Notes: generated by a model not told the origin, from the letters alone. A DNA stretch of 64,000 nt from Ailurus styani (GCA_002007465.1 LNAC01000162.1:3021761-3085760); one strand, 5' to 3'; counted from the first letter of the stretch, positions 11,565 to 23,690 are shown. Made by a program: numbers and translations.

Positions 11565-12335
11565 CTTTCATTTTATATACATATATATATGTTTTATTTT
11601 AATCCTGTTTAGCATATTCTTAAATTTTATTATATTTGAGATATACCTAAGAACTTATCCAAATATAGTGAACACCAGCATATCCATTTCATAGTTTAAG
11701 AAAAAAGAGACATTTTTCAAACAGTCAAATCTTTTGCATACCCCTCTGTCATGCCTCAGAGTTAACCTCCATCCTGAATATGGTATTATCCTTATTATCT
11801 TTAAACAATATATAGTATAATTTGCATGCTACTAAATTTTATATAAATAAAAGCAGCAGCAATTTATCTTTTTTTGCATGATATTTGTGTTTGATAGAAG
11901 TAGCTCTAGTTCATTCATTTTCACTGCAGTCCACCCTTTTGTTATATGAATAAGGCACAAATTTCCACTCTCTTCTTAATGAATATTCAAGTGATATGCC
12001 ATTATTTACACTATTATAGGAAAAACTGTAGTGAATATTCTTATGCATGTTTCTAAGTGCAAATGAGTGACTTTCCCTGGGTTAATTTATTTCGGGGTGG
12101 AATTACTGGTTTGTACGAATGCACATCTCCAACTTTAACTAGATATTGCTGAATTGCTTTCCAAAGGTTCTATCAATTTACATATCCAGTGGTTATGTGT
12201 AAGAATTGCTTTTGAGCTAAGTCTTGCTAACAAGACTTTTGTCAAGCTTTTATTATTTTTTTTCATTCTGTGAGCCACATGGTATCTAATTCTGATCTCA
12301 ATTTGCATGTAATAAGAATACACAATTCCTCTTCC
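11565..12335 (-). mobile_element. L1 3' UTR fragment, antisense (old L1M/L1ME type)
   Basis: Phrases such as CAAACAGTCAAATCTTTTGCATACCC, GTGGAATTACTGGTTTGTACGAATGC and GAATTGCTTTCCAAAGGTTCTATCAATTTAC (each shortened here by divergence) follow the order of the complement of old L1 3' sequence. It ends at TCTCAATTTGCATGTAATAAG. Confidence 0.6.
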
Positions 12336-12340
12336 TTCTC

Positions 12341-12776
12341 TTGCTCTGTGCTTCAAGAGTCTCCCCCTTATGGGATTTCTTGTTATCTGGCTTCTGGTTG
12401 AGTTTGTCCAATAAAAGGCATAGGAGAATATCAGAGACTAAAGGGAAGAAAAAGATGAGTATTTCTTCCCCCTTTCCTTTGCTTCCACACAGGGATTCTG
12501 TCAGTTGCTGTGTCCCACTACCATTACAGATCTGATCAGATGGTACTGTGAGAGAGCCCCTAGTCTAGCCTCGCCTCGCCTCGCCTATCCGCTCCTGCTT
12601 TCCATGAATACCAGATGATATTGGTTTCTCACTGCTGCTAATCTCTATGTGCCTCAGCCTATCCTGTTAATTTCTTTAGCCTTGCCTAATATTTAGGTAA
12701 AACCTCTTAGTTAAAAACATCTTCAGTTTAAACATCTGTTTGAATTTGCTTTCCTGACATAACCTTGAATGATACA
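12341..12776 (+). repeat. Unnamed old interspersed repeat
   Basis: The block from CTGGCTTCTGGTTGAGTTTG to CCTTGAATGATACAA reads like a copy of a mammalian repeat I have met but cannot name. It is inserted between two L1 3' fragments. It contains a short CpG-bearing tandem CCTCGCCTCGCCTCGCC near 12570-12586. Confidence 0.4.
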
Positions 12777-12779
12777 AAA

Positions 12780-14230
12780 ATAGATTATGAAAATTCTCTC
12801 TCCAGAACTCTATCCACCCAATTCCTATTGTCTGCTATTAATACTATCTTTTTGCTAATGCTATTTGCCAGAGATTTTTTATACCTATTGAAGCAATTAA
12901 AATATGTGTTCTCATTCTTTTTTTAATCACAAATGGTAGCATACATAGTCACTGTTCCTTAACTTTGTGTGTGTGTATGTTTTAGGTAGTAATGTACTAA
13001 GAGCTAGTCCTACATATATAGGGAGAACACAGGGAGGTTCCTAACTATGATTTTTAATAGATGCATGACTATTTATTTATTTTTAGGTAAGGCGAGGCTT
13101 TATTGGAAAGGATTCTTGTAAGAAGGGGGAGGGACTATGGCAATCCAGCAACCCCTCTGATTGGGAGATCTGTGAGTGGGCAAAGATAAGGCAAAGAAAG
13201 GCTTTCCTTTACTAGGAATGAAGATATTCCCTACGTGTGGGAGGTGGACAGGACAGTAGATCAAAGCATGCAGGCCCTGAGCTCAGTTTACTCTCAGGAG
13301 GGCTCTTCAGGAGGGGCTGTGTGCTGTTTGGGGCAAAGGTGGGTCAAAGTTCAGGGGTGTGGGCAGGGAGAGAAGTTTCAAGTTTGGCCAAGTCAGTATT
13401 GTCCACTTTGGTATTGTATATTTTATGGATATACCTTAATTTATTCAGCCCTCTAAAAATGGACATTTAGATTATCTACATCATGCAATCTTTCCAAAAA
13501 TAATTTAATGTATAAATCAGTGCCCACGCAGAATTGCTGGGTCAAAGTTAGATAAATCTGTTGTTTAAATAATTTTGTCAAATTGCATTCTTTAAGGACA
13601 GCAGCCGTCTGCAGTACCATTTGCAATGTGTGATAGGGTCTATCATTCTACAGTCTAAATAGTATGGTGTATCATCTAGATGTTTGCAATTTTATTATTT
13701 TGATATAAGATACGGTATGTCTTAGTTTTAATTTGCATTACCCTTGTATTGATTCGGTAGAATGCCTTTTCATATTTAAAAGGAATTTGTATTTTCATTC
13801 CTGAGACCTACATGTTCATTTCCTACACCCACATTATACTGAATTTTAGTCTTTTTTCTTTTCAACTTGTAGGCATTAATTATTTAATGGGAGAAGCAGT
13901 TTCATCCTTTTTTTTTTTGTGATATGAGTTTTATTTTTCCCCCCATTTTGTTATTTTTCTTCTCACTTTGTTGTTGTTGTATGTTACCACGTAGAAATTT
14001 TCTACTTTTCTAGAGAGGAATATTTCAGTCTTTTTTCCTTGTAAAAATACTCTTCTATGATTTCTCCTAGTATTTTGATCATGTCTTATTTTACATTGAA
14101 ATCTTTGTTCCAACTGGAATGTTTTTCTGTTAAAAATGAAGTATGGATGTAACATTTTTTTTCTCTTTGAATAACTGTAGGTATATTTTCAAAGTGTTTT
14201 TTTTTTATTTCCTCAACTATTTTATTTAGT
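12780..14230 (-). mobile_element. L1ME-type 3' fragment, antisense, with an insert
   Basis: The left arm (CAAATGGTAGCATACATAGTC, TGTTCCTTAACTTT) and right arm (GTATTGTATATTTTATGGAT, GAATTGCTGGGTCAAAG, TTTTAATTTGCATTACCC) are collinear with the complement of old L1ME 3' sequence. About 335 bases at 13072-13408 interrupt it and have a different, GC-richer composition. It is a second L1 piece, separate from 11565-12335, because the same consensus interval appears in both. Confidence 0.6.
13072..13408 (-). pseudogene. Possible retrocopy or LTR piece inside L1
   Basis: The insert is GC-richer than its host. On the minus strand it ends with an AATAAA signal (complement of TTTATT at 13099-13104), then about 14 bases later an A-rich run (complement of 13071-13085). 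That arrangement is typical of the 3' end of a processed transcript copied back by L1. No parent gene is recognised, no reading frame has a domain, and no clean target duplication is found. A retroviral LTR end is the main alternative. Confidence 0.35.
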
Positions 14231-14239
14231 TAGATCTTT

Positions 14240-14980
14240 TAAGCACACTTAGCTTCTATTCTGCTCCCAAATTTTCAGTATGTGGCGTTTTTGGATCTTT
14301 TCATTTTGCCGCTTGTTATTTCTATTAATTCTTAATTCTGGTGGCTTGTTTATTTCTACTATTGGAAATTTTGTATTGTGAGCTCAGCTTTGGCAGGGTT
14401 TTACGTGTGGGAATCTATGTGTCCTGAATTGAGGCTGAATCCCTTCTGAGAATATTTACATTCTTTTCTGCTAGGCACCACTAGGCAATAACAACTTTTA
14501 AATTAACGTTTCAACTTAGGATTTCTTGGCCCATATAGGTAATATAAATAACAAATTTCAATCCCCAGTGAAAGAATAAAGACCTGCATATGTGAAATCT
14601 CAGGAAAGATGTTATTTCCCCTAGATTCTAAGTTAATAAAATCTGCAAACAGCCTCAAGGCACCTGTGGTTTCAGCATCCTCATAACAAATGTTTTCTAC
14701 TTCATCACTCTTACCACCTGTAGCCTTTACTTGCTTTCTTAAGAGCACAAAGTTTGTGGCTAGATTTTACTTAGCATTTTTAGGATGTCTACAGTGAGAG
14801 GGGGATTTTTTTTTCTAGGATATTGAGTCAACTGTCTTGCTGGCATGATGCTCTAAGATGATTTTTGTTATAAAGAAAGAGAGTGAAATAGTTTAAAGCA
14901 AGAACAGTATTAAGGCTGCATTTATTTTAGAATAAAAACATTTTGACCATGTTTTTAGGCAGAATGTAAGATGTAAAACT
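14240..14980. other. Unassigned AT-rich DNA
   Basis: No gene. The left part may be decayed L1 sequence. I see no clear boundary or terminal structure. Confidence 0.3.
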
Positions 14981-14989
14981 TAAAAAAAA

Positions 14990-15200
14990 CCTGAAGTATT
15001 CCAGGAAGTAACATCAGTTAAAGGGCATTCTGGACAAAAAGAACAGAAAGAACACATATAAATGTACCAAAGGGATAGAGTATGCTTGAGTAAAATGAGA
15101 AAGTCATAATCAAGATTAAAAAAATATAGCTGGTCTGGATCATGAGGAGTTTGGAATATGATGCTGAAGTTTTTAGCATTTGATCTCAATCTAAATAATA
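14990..15200 (-). mobile_element. L2 fragment, antisense
   Basis: GGGCATTCTGGACAAAAAGAACAG, then GGTCTGGATCATGAGGAGTTTGG and AAGTTTTTAGCATTTGATC (each shortened here by divergence) correspond in order to the complement of the L2 3' coding end. L2 was active before the mammalian radiation, which fits the high divergence. Confidence 0.55.
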
Positions 15201-15380
15201 ATTTTAGTTAATGCTGACATTACAGAGAATTGGGCTTTAGTAATCTTGTTTGGTGTCTTATTATTACCTACACTCTATACACTTTTTATTCTAAGCTGTG
15301 GACATTTGAAATGTTCAGTGCTTGCTGCAGGACCAGACTGTTCTGAGAAAGGGAGTTCTAATGTGATAAAATAAGCTTAG

Positions 15381-15407
15381 GGTTTTGTTTTGTTTTGTTT
15401 TGTTTTC
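15381..15407. repeat. (TTTTG)n microsatellite
   Basis: Four perfect GTTTT units after GCTTAGG. Confidence 0.9.
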
Positions 15408-15852
15408 CATCCAGATGTGTCTGCATGCTTGTATTGTTCATGTAGACTTTTGATATTAAGAGATGATTTGAAAATGAGTTTATATTAAGGATTCCCCAGC
15501 AAATACTTAGTAACTTACATAACTATTTCTTACAATGCCTTGAATCACATGAATGTACATCTAAAAGTATCAAAGAAACTCCAGGGTTACTCATTGAATA
15601 AAGGTAAAGAGAGATAAATGGATTTGTTAGAAAAATGAGAGGAAAAATTAGTTAAAAAGATAGAGAGCCAAACATTGTGTGGACTGATTCAGTTTAGAAG
15701 GGGGTGAGAAATAACCAGCAGCTGATATTTTTCATTAAGTCATCTTGTAAGAGTAGTTTGGATTGTTGCTATGGATGTCTGCTGAACATTATCAAAGACA
15801 TGGGCTTGGGCCCAAATCTGTCTTTTGCCACAGCCTTCTTCTCCCCACTCTT

Positions 15853-16060
15853 TTTTTTTTTTAAATTTTATTTATTTGACAGAGAAAGAGAGAGAAATAG
15901 AGAGAGAGATCATAAGTAGGCAGAGAGGCAGGCAGAGGGAGAGGAGGAAGCAGGCTTCCTCCTGAGCAGAGAGCCCAATGCGGGGCTTGATCCCAGGACC
16001 CTGAGATCATGACCTGAGCCGAAGGCAGAGGCTTAACCTACTGAGCCACCCAGGCACCCC
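15853..16060 (-). mobile_element. SINEC: SINEC, young subtype
   Basis: Antisense copy with poly-T, GACAGAGAAAGAGAGAGAAATAG and head complement GAGCCACCCAGGCACCCC. The target duplication is TCTTCTCCCCACTCTT at 15837-15852 and TCTTTTCCCCACTCTT at 16061-16076 (one mismatch). Confidence 0.95.
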
Positions 16061-16079
16061 TCTTTTCCCCACTCTTACA

Positions 16080-16850
16080 CACAGTTATGGGTATACTCAG
16101 TGATAATCAGGAAGCTAGAGCATCTCAGGAAAATCCTCATTCTGTAAGACCTAGGAGTTGCTCTAAGGAACGAAAGGGTCATTTTATTTATGTATGTCCT
16201 CTACGCTGCACTTAAATGCAAAGATCCTTGGCTTAGTTGTTTTGACGTCAATGATAGTTATTAGTAACAGATTAGGAAGAAATCTAGAGCACTCTGACTC
16301 AAACGGAGCTAAAAGTAAACACAGCATACACCCTGGAGCCTTAGACTTCTTTATATTCTAACCCAGTTCTCCTAAGTAAGAAACCGTCTTATTAATGGAC
16401 CCAAATCCTGTCCCTGCTTGCTAAGGCTGTTGTCATTCATTAGAATAGAGCCCTGACTTTGTACAGTATCACTTCTTAGATATTTAAATATTATGCCTGG
16501 AAGCCAATCTCCAGCTATGAGTTTACAAACCTGGCAACCTAAATAGTCTACTTAGATATCAAAATTTGCCTACTTCCTTATCCCCTATACTGTACTTGAA
16601 TACATTGTGCACTTCTTGCCAACATGCTTTTGCTCATGTTAAATATCTGAGTCAAATCTTTACTGTTTATCAGTTGGGAATTTATTTTATCCCTGCTCCT
16701 GCACAGGTTTCAACTCTCATTCCAATTTCTGGACATTCTATGTTTGTCCCATTAACTTGTAATTAAAAGAAGACTGCCTGTCCACTTTTCAAATCATGAC
16801 AACCAGAACAGTTTTTCATGTTGAGGTTAGAGAAAAGTTTGGTGGCAGGG
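16080..16850. other. Unassigned DNA
   Basis: No gene, RNA gene or confident repeat is recognised between a SINE and an MLT1 LTR. Confidence 0.35.
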
Positions 16851-16853
16851 ACA

Positions 16854-17375
16854 CAGCATTAATTACCTATTGCTGCTTAGCAAATCATTACAAACATAGA
16901 GACTTAAAACTACATACACTTATCTCACAGCTGTTGTGGGGCAGGAGTTCAGGCATGATTGAACTGGGTCCTCTGCTCAGCATCTCACAGGTTGCAATCT
17001 AGTTGTTTGCCAGGTTGCTCACATGGCTGTCGGAAGATTTTAAAATCTTGTGGTTGCAGGATTGAGGTTGCTGGTTTCTTGTTGGCTGTCAGCTAGGTGC
17101 CACTCTTAGCAGCTAGTGGCCCTTGCAGTCCCTTGCCACTTAGCTCTATCATAACGACACAGCTTACTTCCTTAAAGCCAGCAGGAGAAGCTTGTACTCT
17201 GATCTGCCAAGACAGGATATTATATACATAACATTATCAAGGGAATGACTTTCCAGTTATCTTTGCCATATTCTACTGGCTAGAAGAGAGTCACAAGCTC
17301 AATTCACCCTCAAGGGGAGGTGATTTTATGAAGGCATGACTCATTTGGGCTCATCTTAGAATTCTGCCTACCACA
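16854..17375 (-). mobile_element. MLT1-type (MaLR/ERVL) solo LTR, minus strand
   Basis: On the minus strand it begins TGTGGTAGGCAGAATTCTAAG and ends at the complement of ATTAATTACCTATTGCTGC, the two diagnostic MLT1 termini. The internal landmark GCCATATTCTACTGGCTAGA is present. About 520 bp is near full length with a few deletions. No internal sequence adjoins. Confidence 0.75.
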
Positions 17376-17506
17376 GATATCAATCTGAAAACCTGGAGCA
17401 CAAGGAATTCCACCTATACCAAGAGCTCTCCTGGGAAAATAGAAATAAAAAAAAAATAACAGACAAAAATGAAAATACCTAATAGATACATGTAGTAAAT
17501 GCCTGT

Positions 17507-18008
17507 TGTGATGGTTAATTTGATAAGTTGGCTTGACTGGGCCATAGGTTCCCCAGGTATTTGGTCAATCATTACTACAGGTGTTTGCATGATTGTTTCT
17601 GGATGAATTTAACATTTAAATCAATGCCCTGAGTAAAGCAGATTGCCTTTCCTAATGTGAGTGGGCTTCATCCGACTCTAACTGAAGGCCTGAATAAAAC
17701 AAAAGTCTGGCCCTCTCCCAAATAAGGGGGAATTCTTCCTGCCTGACAACTTTCTAGCTGGGCCATTGGTTATTTTCCTGTCTTTGGACTCAAACTGAAA
17801 CCTTAGCTCTTCTGAGTCTCAAGTCAGCTGGCCATTAGACTGGAACTACGCCATTAGCTCTCCTGATTCTCCAGGTTACCAACTGTAGATCTGAGCATTT
17901 ATACTCCACAATTGCGTAAGCCAATTACTTATAATAAATCAAAACTCTCTCTTTCTTCAGTTCTACATCCTACTGGTGCTGTTTCTCTGGAGAACCTTGT
18001 CTAATACA
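17507..18008 (+). mobile_element. ERVL-type solo LTR, plus strand
   Basis: Runs from TGTGATGGTTAATTTG to TCTCTGGAGAACCTTGTCTAATACA. It has AGTAAAGCAGATTGCC, GGCCTGAATAAAAC and CAATTACTTATAATAAATC in order; the last contains the AATAAA polyadenylation signal. It is the same family as 3165-3634 in the opposite orientation. No target duplication was confirmed. Confidence 0.75.
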
Positions 18009-18009
18009 C

Positions 18010-18725
18010 TAGTTAAACTGAATGTGTTATATTAACTAATCACCAACTAAGCATTGTCTAACAAATCACTAATTACTAATCAAGCATTATTAAATAAACT
18101 TCATTATATAGATGGAAAATGTGTTGTTTTTAAATGTTTTAAATGTGGCTGTCTGTTTTAATTACATAATCATCTGAAAATATAAATCAACACAAATGCT
18201 TTTATTATAACAACGCTGGGCAGAGCTGACTTGGAAAACCTTCAAGAGGCCTATGGAATCTTGTTCTCTGCATAGCTAGGCTCAGGCTAATGGAATCTGA
18301 CTTGTCTGACCAAAATAAGTTTTAGATGTTCAAAGGGAAGAATATAGTCATTTTTAAAAGAAAATTCAAATTCTTGTTCATCCTCCAAGCAATACGATGC
18401 TATACAAATTTATTTATATTATTATTATTGATTTTATTAAGCAGAAACTAATTATTCAGATGCTTAAGTATTTCATTTAATGCAGGATAATGATGCCTGT
18501 GAAGACACAGATGATGATGATCAGGTTGGTTAGAAATCTAGCCATAGGGATGGTCCTACTATGATGTGTTCCATCAAGGCATTGGTTTAGCAACATCATA
18601 AATAGGGTAAACAAATGCAAAAAGAAATTTGTAAGAAAAATTTTCTATTTTATACAAAAAATGTCCAGATTTATTAATTAGAATTGTTACTAAAACCGGT
18701 ATACAAAATGTGTTCAGAAAATAAC
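18010..18725. other. Unassigned AT-rich DNA
   Basis: No gene or recognised repeat apart from short (TTA)n-like runs near 18413-18440. Confidence 0.35.
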
Positions 18726-18729
18726 ACTA

Positions 18730-19250
18730 GAGTTCATTCATTCATTGATACATTCATCCAAAAAATAAGTGTTTTGTTACTTATAACACTGGGAATGAAA
18801 AGAAGAATAAAAGAGACAATCTCTACCCTTGTAGATTTCCAGTCTAGTAGGAGAGGCAAAAAAGTAAACAAGCAATTATGCTCAAGTGTAGTACTTATTA
18901 GTGTCTTGTGGAATAATTGAGCAAGCATCCTATTAGTAATGGATGGTGGGCAAAGGACGGTTTCATAGGAAAGTGAAAGATGAACAGACTGCTTGAAGAA
19001 CTGAGTGTAGAGAACTCAAAATTCGAGAGCTATAGACTGGAAGGAGGTTTAATATGACAGAAGCACCGAGTTTGGTTTATCTATAGTTGGGGTGGGAAAT
19101 GCCAAGAAATGCAACTAGAGTTACATAGAGATCACCATGAAAGAATGTAAGAAACTCATGCCAAGGCCTTTGAAGTTTATCCTAAAGACAAGAGGAAGCC
19201 ACTGGAAAGTATTAAAAGAAAAATTAGATTTTATAAGGTTAGATTCTCAT
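18730..19250 (-). mobile_element. L2 3' part, antisense (left arm of a nest)
   Basis: Begins with TTCATTCATTCATTGATACATTCATCC, the complement of the L2 3' tail (shortened by divergence), and continues with complements of the 3' coding region up to GGAAGCCACTGGAAAGTATT. The remainder of the same L2 appears after the intervening L1, at 21880-22490. Confidence 0.6.
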
Positions 19251-19251
19251 C

Positions 19252-21880
19252 TCAAATTGCTTTGTGTTGGTTTTATTTTTATGATAGTGTTATTGAGAAG
19301 TGCATTATACACCATAAAATTCACTCTTTAAAATGTACAACTCATCATTTTTTAAGAAATTCACAGAGTTGTTCAACCATCATCACTCTCTAATTCCAGA
19401 ATATTTTCATCATTCTAAAAAAGAAACCTCATGGTCATTAGCATTCATTCCATTCTGCTTTCCCCCTTCTATTCAGCCCCAGCAACCACTAGCCATTTCA
19501 TATACACTGAATCACAAAATATGTGGTTTGCTATGACTGGATTATTTCATTTAGCATCATGTTTTCAAGGACCATCTCTGTTGTAACATGTATCAGAACT
19601 TCACTTCTTGGTATGGATAGAAATACATCAAATTTGTTCATCTGTTCATCCATTGATGAACATTTGAGTTGTTTTTACTTCTTGGATATTCTAACAATGC
19701 TGTTTTGAACATTCATATAGACATGTTTCCATTTCTCTTCAGTATATACCTAGGAGTATATAAACCTAGGAGTGTATACCCGGGGTATATGCAACCTCTA
19801 GATTTAACAATTTGAGAAATAAACTGTTTCAAAGTGGCTGCACCATTTTTACATTCCCACCAACAATCTATGTGGCCTATATTTTTCTCCACAGCCTTGC
19901 CAGGACTGTTATTGTATGTCTTTAAAAAACTTTTAAAACCATCTTAGGGTATGAAGTGGTATTTCACTGTGGGTTTTGTGCATTTCTCTGATGACAAATG
20001 ATATTGAGCATCTTTCATGTGCTTGATCATTTCTATATTTTCTTTAAGAAATTTCAAGCCATTTTCTGCCCATTTTTAAATTGGATTATTTGTCTTTTTA
20101 TTGTTGAGATAATAGGTATACATATATTCTGGATACAAGTCTTCTGTGTTTTTACATTCCTGATGGTGTCCTTTGAAGAATAAAACTTTTTAATTTGGGG
20201 GCGCCTGGGTGGCTCAGTGGGTTAAAGCCTCTGCTTTCGGCTCAGGTCATGATCTCAGGGTCCTGGGATCGAGGCCTGCATCGGGCTCCCTGCTCAGTGG
20301 GGAGCCTGCTTCCCCCTCTCTCTCTCTGCCTGCCTCCTTGTGATCTCTCTCCCTCTGTGAAATAAATAAATAAAATCTTTAAAAAAAAAACTTTTTAATT
20401 TTGATAAAGTCCAATTTATATTTTCTTTTGTCACTTATTCTTTTGTCATATATAAGAAATTATTGCACCAGCCAAGGTCACAAAGATATTTTCCTACGTT
20501 TTATCCTAAGAATTTAAAAATTTTACCTCTTTCATGTAGGCTGTTTATCCATTCTGAATTTACTTTTGTATAGGGAGTAAGGTAAGGACCTAACATCATT
20601 CTTTGGCATGTTGATATTCATTTGTTCCAGCACCATTTATTGAAAAGACCATTTTTCCCCATTAAAAGGCTTTGAACACTTGTTGAAAATTATTTGGCAT
20701 ATTGTATGGATTTATTTCTGGAATCTCAATTATATTCCATTGCTTTATATGCCTATGCTTATGCTAGTTCCACAATGTGTTTTGATTAATGTAACTTTTA
20801 ATAAGTTTTGAAATCAGGAAGTGTACGTTCTTCAACTTTGTCCTTCTTTATCACGATGGCTCTGGCTATTAGGATCAACATGTCAATTCTGAAGAAGAAA
20901 AATAAAAAAAAACCTGGGATTTTTATAAGGATTGTGATAAATCTGTAGTCTGGAGCATAAACAACATTAAATCTTCTAATCTATGGATATGAAATTTTTT
21001 TCCATTTATTAAGGTCAGATTTCTTTTCTTTCAGTGAGTTTTGGGTGTATAAGACTTGTACTCCTTTGTTAACTATATCCTTAAGTTTTTTTAAAATTCT
21101 TTTGGATACTATTGCTAATGGAATTATTTTATTAATATCATTTTAAAATTGTTCATTGTTAACATAAAGAAATACAATTGATTCTTCTGTATTGATCTTA
21201 TATCCTAGAACTCTGCCAAACTCATTTATTAGTTCTAAAAGTTTGTTTAGTTTTTGTGGATTACCCTGGATTTTACATATATAAATCATTTATGAAGTAA
21301 AAAGAGGGATAGTTTTACTTCTCCTTTCTAATCTACGCTTTTTGTTTCTTCTTGGCTAATTCCTCTGCTTAGGGAATCTAAAACAATACTAAATAGAAGA
21401 AGTAGCCATAGTGGACATCCTTTTCTTATTCCTGATCTTAGAAGAAAAGTATTTGCTCTTTGACGTTAAGCCTAATGTTGCCTGTAGGTTATCCATAGAT
21501 GCCCTAATAAAATTGAGGAAATTCCCTCCTATTTCTAGTGTGTCAAGTGTTTTTATCATGAAAGGGTATTGGATTTTGTCAAATGCTTTTTCTGCATCAA
21601 TTGAGATGACTATGTTGTTTTGTCCTTTATTCCATTAATATGGATTACATTGGTATTCCATATGCTAAACCAGCCCATCATTCCAGGGAATATATATACC
21701 ACTTGGTCATGATGTTTAATAATTTTTCTATCAGATTTTTAGATTAAGTGTACTAGTATTTAGTTGAGGATTTCCTCATCTATGTTCATAAGGGATATTA
21801 ACATGTAATTTTATTTTCTTGCGTTATGTCTTCCTGGTTTTGGCATCAAGATAATACAGGCTTCACAGAGTGAATATTTG
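19252..21880 (-). mobile_element. L1 (ORF2 and 3' UTR), antisense, interrupted by SINEC
   Basis: Plus-strand text follows the complement of an old L1 from the 3' UTR (CATTATACACCATAAAATTCAC, GAGTTGTTCAACCATCATCAC) into ORF2 (TTCCAGCACCATTTATTGAAAAG, GGGTATTGGATTTTGTCAAATGC, CCTGGTTTTGGCATCAAG). About 2.4 kb remains once the SINE at 20197-20386 is removed. The reading frames are broken by many stops and the 5' end is truncated, so it is dead. It lies inside an L2. Confidence 0.85.
20197..20386 (+). mobile_element. SINEC: SINEC, young subtype, inside L1
   Basis: GGGGGCGCCTGGGTGGCTCAG head, full body and AAATAAATAAATAAAATC tail. A perfect 15-bp target duplication AAAACTTTTTAATTT lies at 20182-20196 and 20387-20401 and is itself L1 sequence, so the order of insertion is clear. 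Confidence 0.97.
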
Positions 21881-22490
21881 AGGTTTGAAGGATGGATTCA
21901 AGAGAAAAAGATAGTGCTAGGTGGACCAGTGAAAGAGCTGTTTCAGTAACCCAGGTGGATATGGTTAATATATGGTTTAGAGTAATGATAATGACAATGG
22001 AATGAGAAAAGATGTAAACATTCGATATCAGGGGAAAGAAGCTGTATTTTTTCTTGATAATCAAGGGAGAGCAGCACATGTAAGACACAGTACCTCTGAA
22101 CAAAACAAATTGCTGATCTTATAAAGGCTTTGAGAAGCAAAATGAAATAAAATATTCAGGACTTGGCAGACTTTGAGGAGGTGGGTGTGTGGACTGTGGC
22201 ATTGGTAATTGGCTGCTACTAATTGGCTGATTTTCAGAAGCATGGTTACTGATATGAAGTTGTAATTGATCAATTAGCATAGGTTTAAACTTATTGGCAT
22301 GAGTTTAAAACTGATTCTAGCGATTACCTAATATAATAGACAAAAAGGAATAGGAATATGTTATTCTCAGAGAGAAATTAACACACTGAACGTGAATCCA
22401 AGCCACATCTGATTTGATGGGGCAGTGAAGAACAGGAATACATTAAAGATGCCATTCAGATTTCTGGCCTGGACAATCAAATGTAAGCTC
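21880..22490 (-). mobile_element. L2 right arm, antisense, itself disturbed
   Basis: GTTTCAGTAACCCAGGTGGATATGG and AGTAATGATAATGACAATGG continue the L2 complement from the left arm. A further L2-like phrase, AAGATGCCATTCAGATTTC, occurs at about 22447-22466. Between roughly 22140 and 22380 the match is lost, perhaps by another insertion I cannot name. Confidence 0.5.
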
Positions 22491-22580
22491 TACCTGGTCA
22501 AGAATCTATCTCTTTTGTTGCCTGATGTATTCCAAGCTGGTATGTGGCAGGCACTTTATAAATATTTTTGAATAAAAAAA
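22490..22580 (+). mobile_element. L2 3' terminus, sense
   Basis: TATGTGGCAGGCACTTTATAAATATTTTTGAATAAA is a typical diverged L2 3' end in sense orientation (landmark described by its 3' tail; shortened here). It directly follows the antisense L2 arm. Confidence 0.45.
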
Positions 22581-22705
22581 ATTTCCACTAGCTTGGAGTA
22601 GATTAATGTAATTATAAAATGTGGACATGTTCAAATTCAGATAATTATAAGGTACTCAAAAGAAGATAATTTATAGTAAACTGTATATAAAAGTTTTGAA
22701 TTAGG

Positions 22706-22838
22706 GGGAGAGTCATTTGGTTAAACCTCTGATTGTTGATCTCAACTCAGGTCTCTATCTCACAGTCATGAGTTCAAGCCCTGCATTAGTCTCCATGCTG
22801 GGAGTGGAGCCTACTTAAAAAAAAAAAAAAAGAAAAAA
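22706..22838 (+). mobile_element. SINEC: Old SINEC subtype with CCTACTTAAAA tail
   Basis: GTTGATCTCAACTCAGGTC and TGAGTTCAAGCCCTGCATTAG, then GGAGTGGAGCCTACTT and poly-A, identify an older carnivore tRNA-SINE subtype. The flanks AAGTTTTGAATTAGG (22691-22705) and AAGTTTCAAATTAGG (22839-22853) are a target duplication with two mismatches, consistent with age. Confidence 0.85.
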
Positions 22839-22859
22839 AAGTTTCAAATTAGGACAGAC

Positions 22860-23690
22860 ATTTACACTACTTAGATTTTGTAGCCACACAGCATATAGAC
22901 GGTTATTGAAAACATGATCAGATGAAATATCCAACTATCAAACACCATTAGGACAGACATCTGTCAATCACAAACATTTAAGGAACCAGGGCAGCTAGAG
23001 AATTTGCAAAGCAGACTGACAATAATAGACCTAAAATAATGAGGAAATGTAGCAGCTACAGGAAAGTTTTTTCTTTGATTCCCCCACCCCCCTGAATGAG
23101 GAAGTTAGCCTTGTCAAACGATCTCTAGAGGGTAAGCAAGAAAAGAGCTATGAAGTACCCATTGGATCAAGCAACATTCAAGTCATTGGTGTCCTTGACA
23201 AAAGCTATTTCAGTAGTGTTAAGTGCTGTGTGTGGAAGAGATCTCAGGTGAAAAGAGTGAATAGGTTTAGATGTGAAGCAAGAGAGCAAGATAAGTGTAT
23301 CAGAGGCAGGCTTTGGGTTGAGAAAAGGGGTTTATTTTGTCTTGTCAAGTAGAGCATGTTAAATGCTGACTGGAAAAAGAAGAACAAATGGAGAGAGATT
23401 TAAGACACAGGAAAGCGAAAAGATATCAAAAAGCTAACATATGTGAGAATTTATAATTCTAAAATATATATAATTGCCTCTGACTCTCAAAATCCTTACA
23501 ACTCTAAATTTCTATAAGTATTTGAACTGTCTACATAAATAACTATATTTTATCAGGGAATTATTAGACATTTTATTCTAAGTAATACAAAATACATTGT
23601 AAGATATGCCAAAATTAATAAAGTCTTTTTTATTCTTTTATGGGAGATATATAACAGAGAATAAAAATCACTGGACTTTTTAATTCTTTC
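22860..23690. other. Unassigned AT-rich DNA
   Basis: No gene. Purine-rich parts between about 23110 and 23410 could be very decayed L2 but cannot be assigned. Confidence 0.3.

Noticed and set aside
12567..12587. CpG-bearing CCTCGCC tandem as part of a CpG island
   Set aside because: Only about 20 bp, isolated, with AT-rich surroundings.
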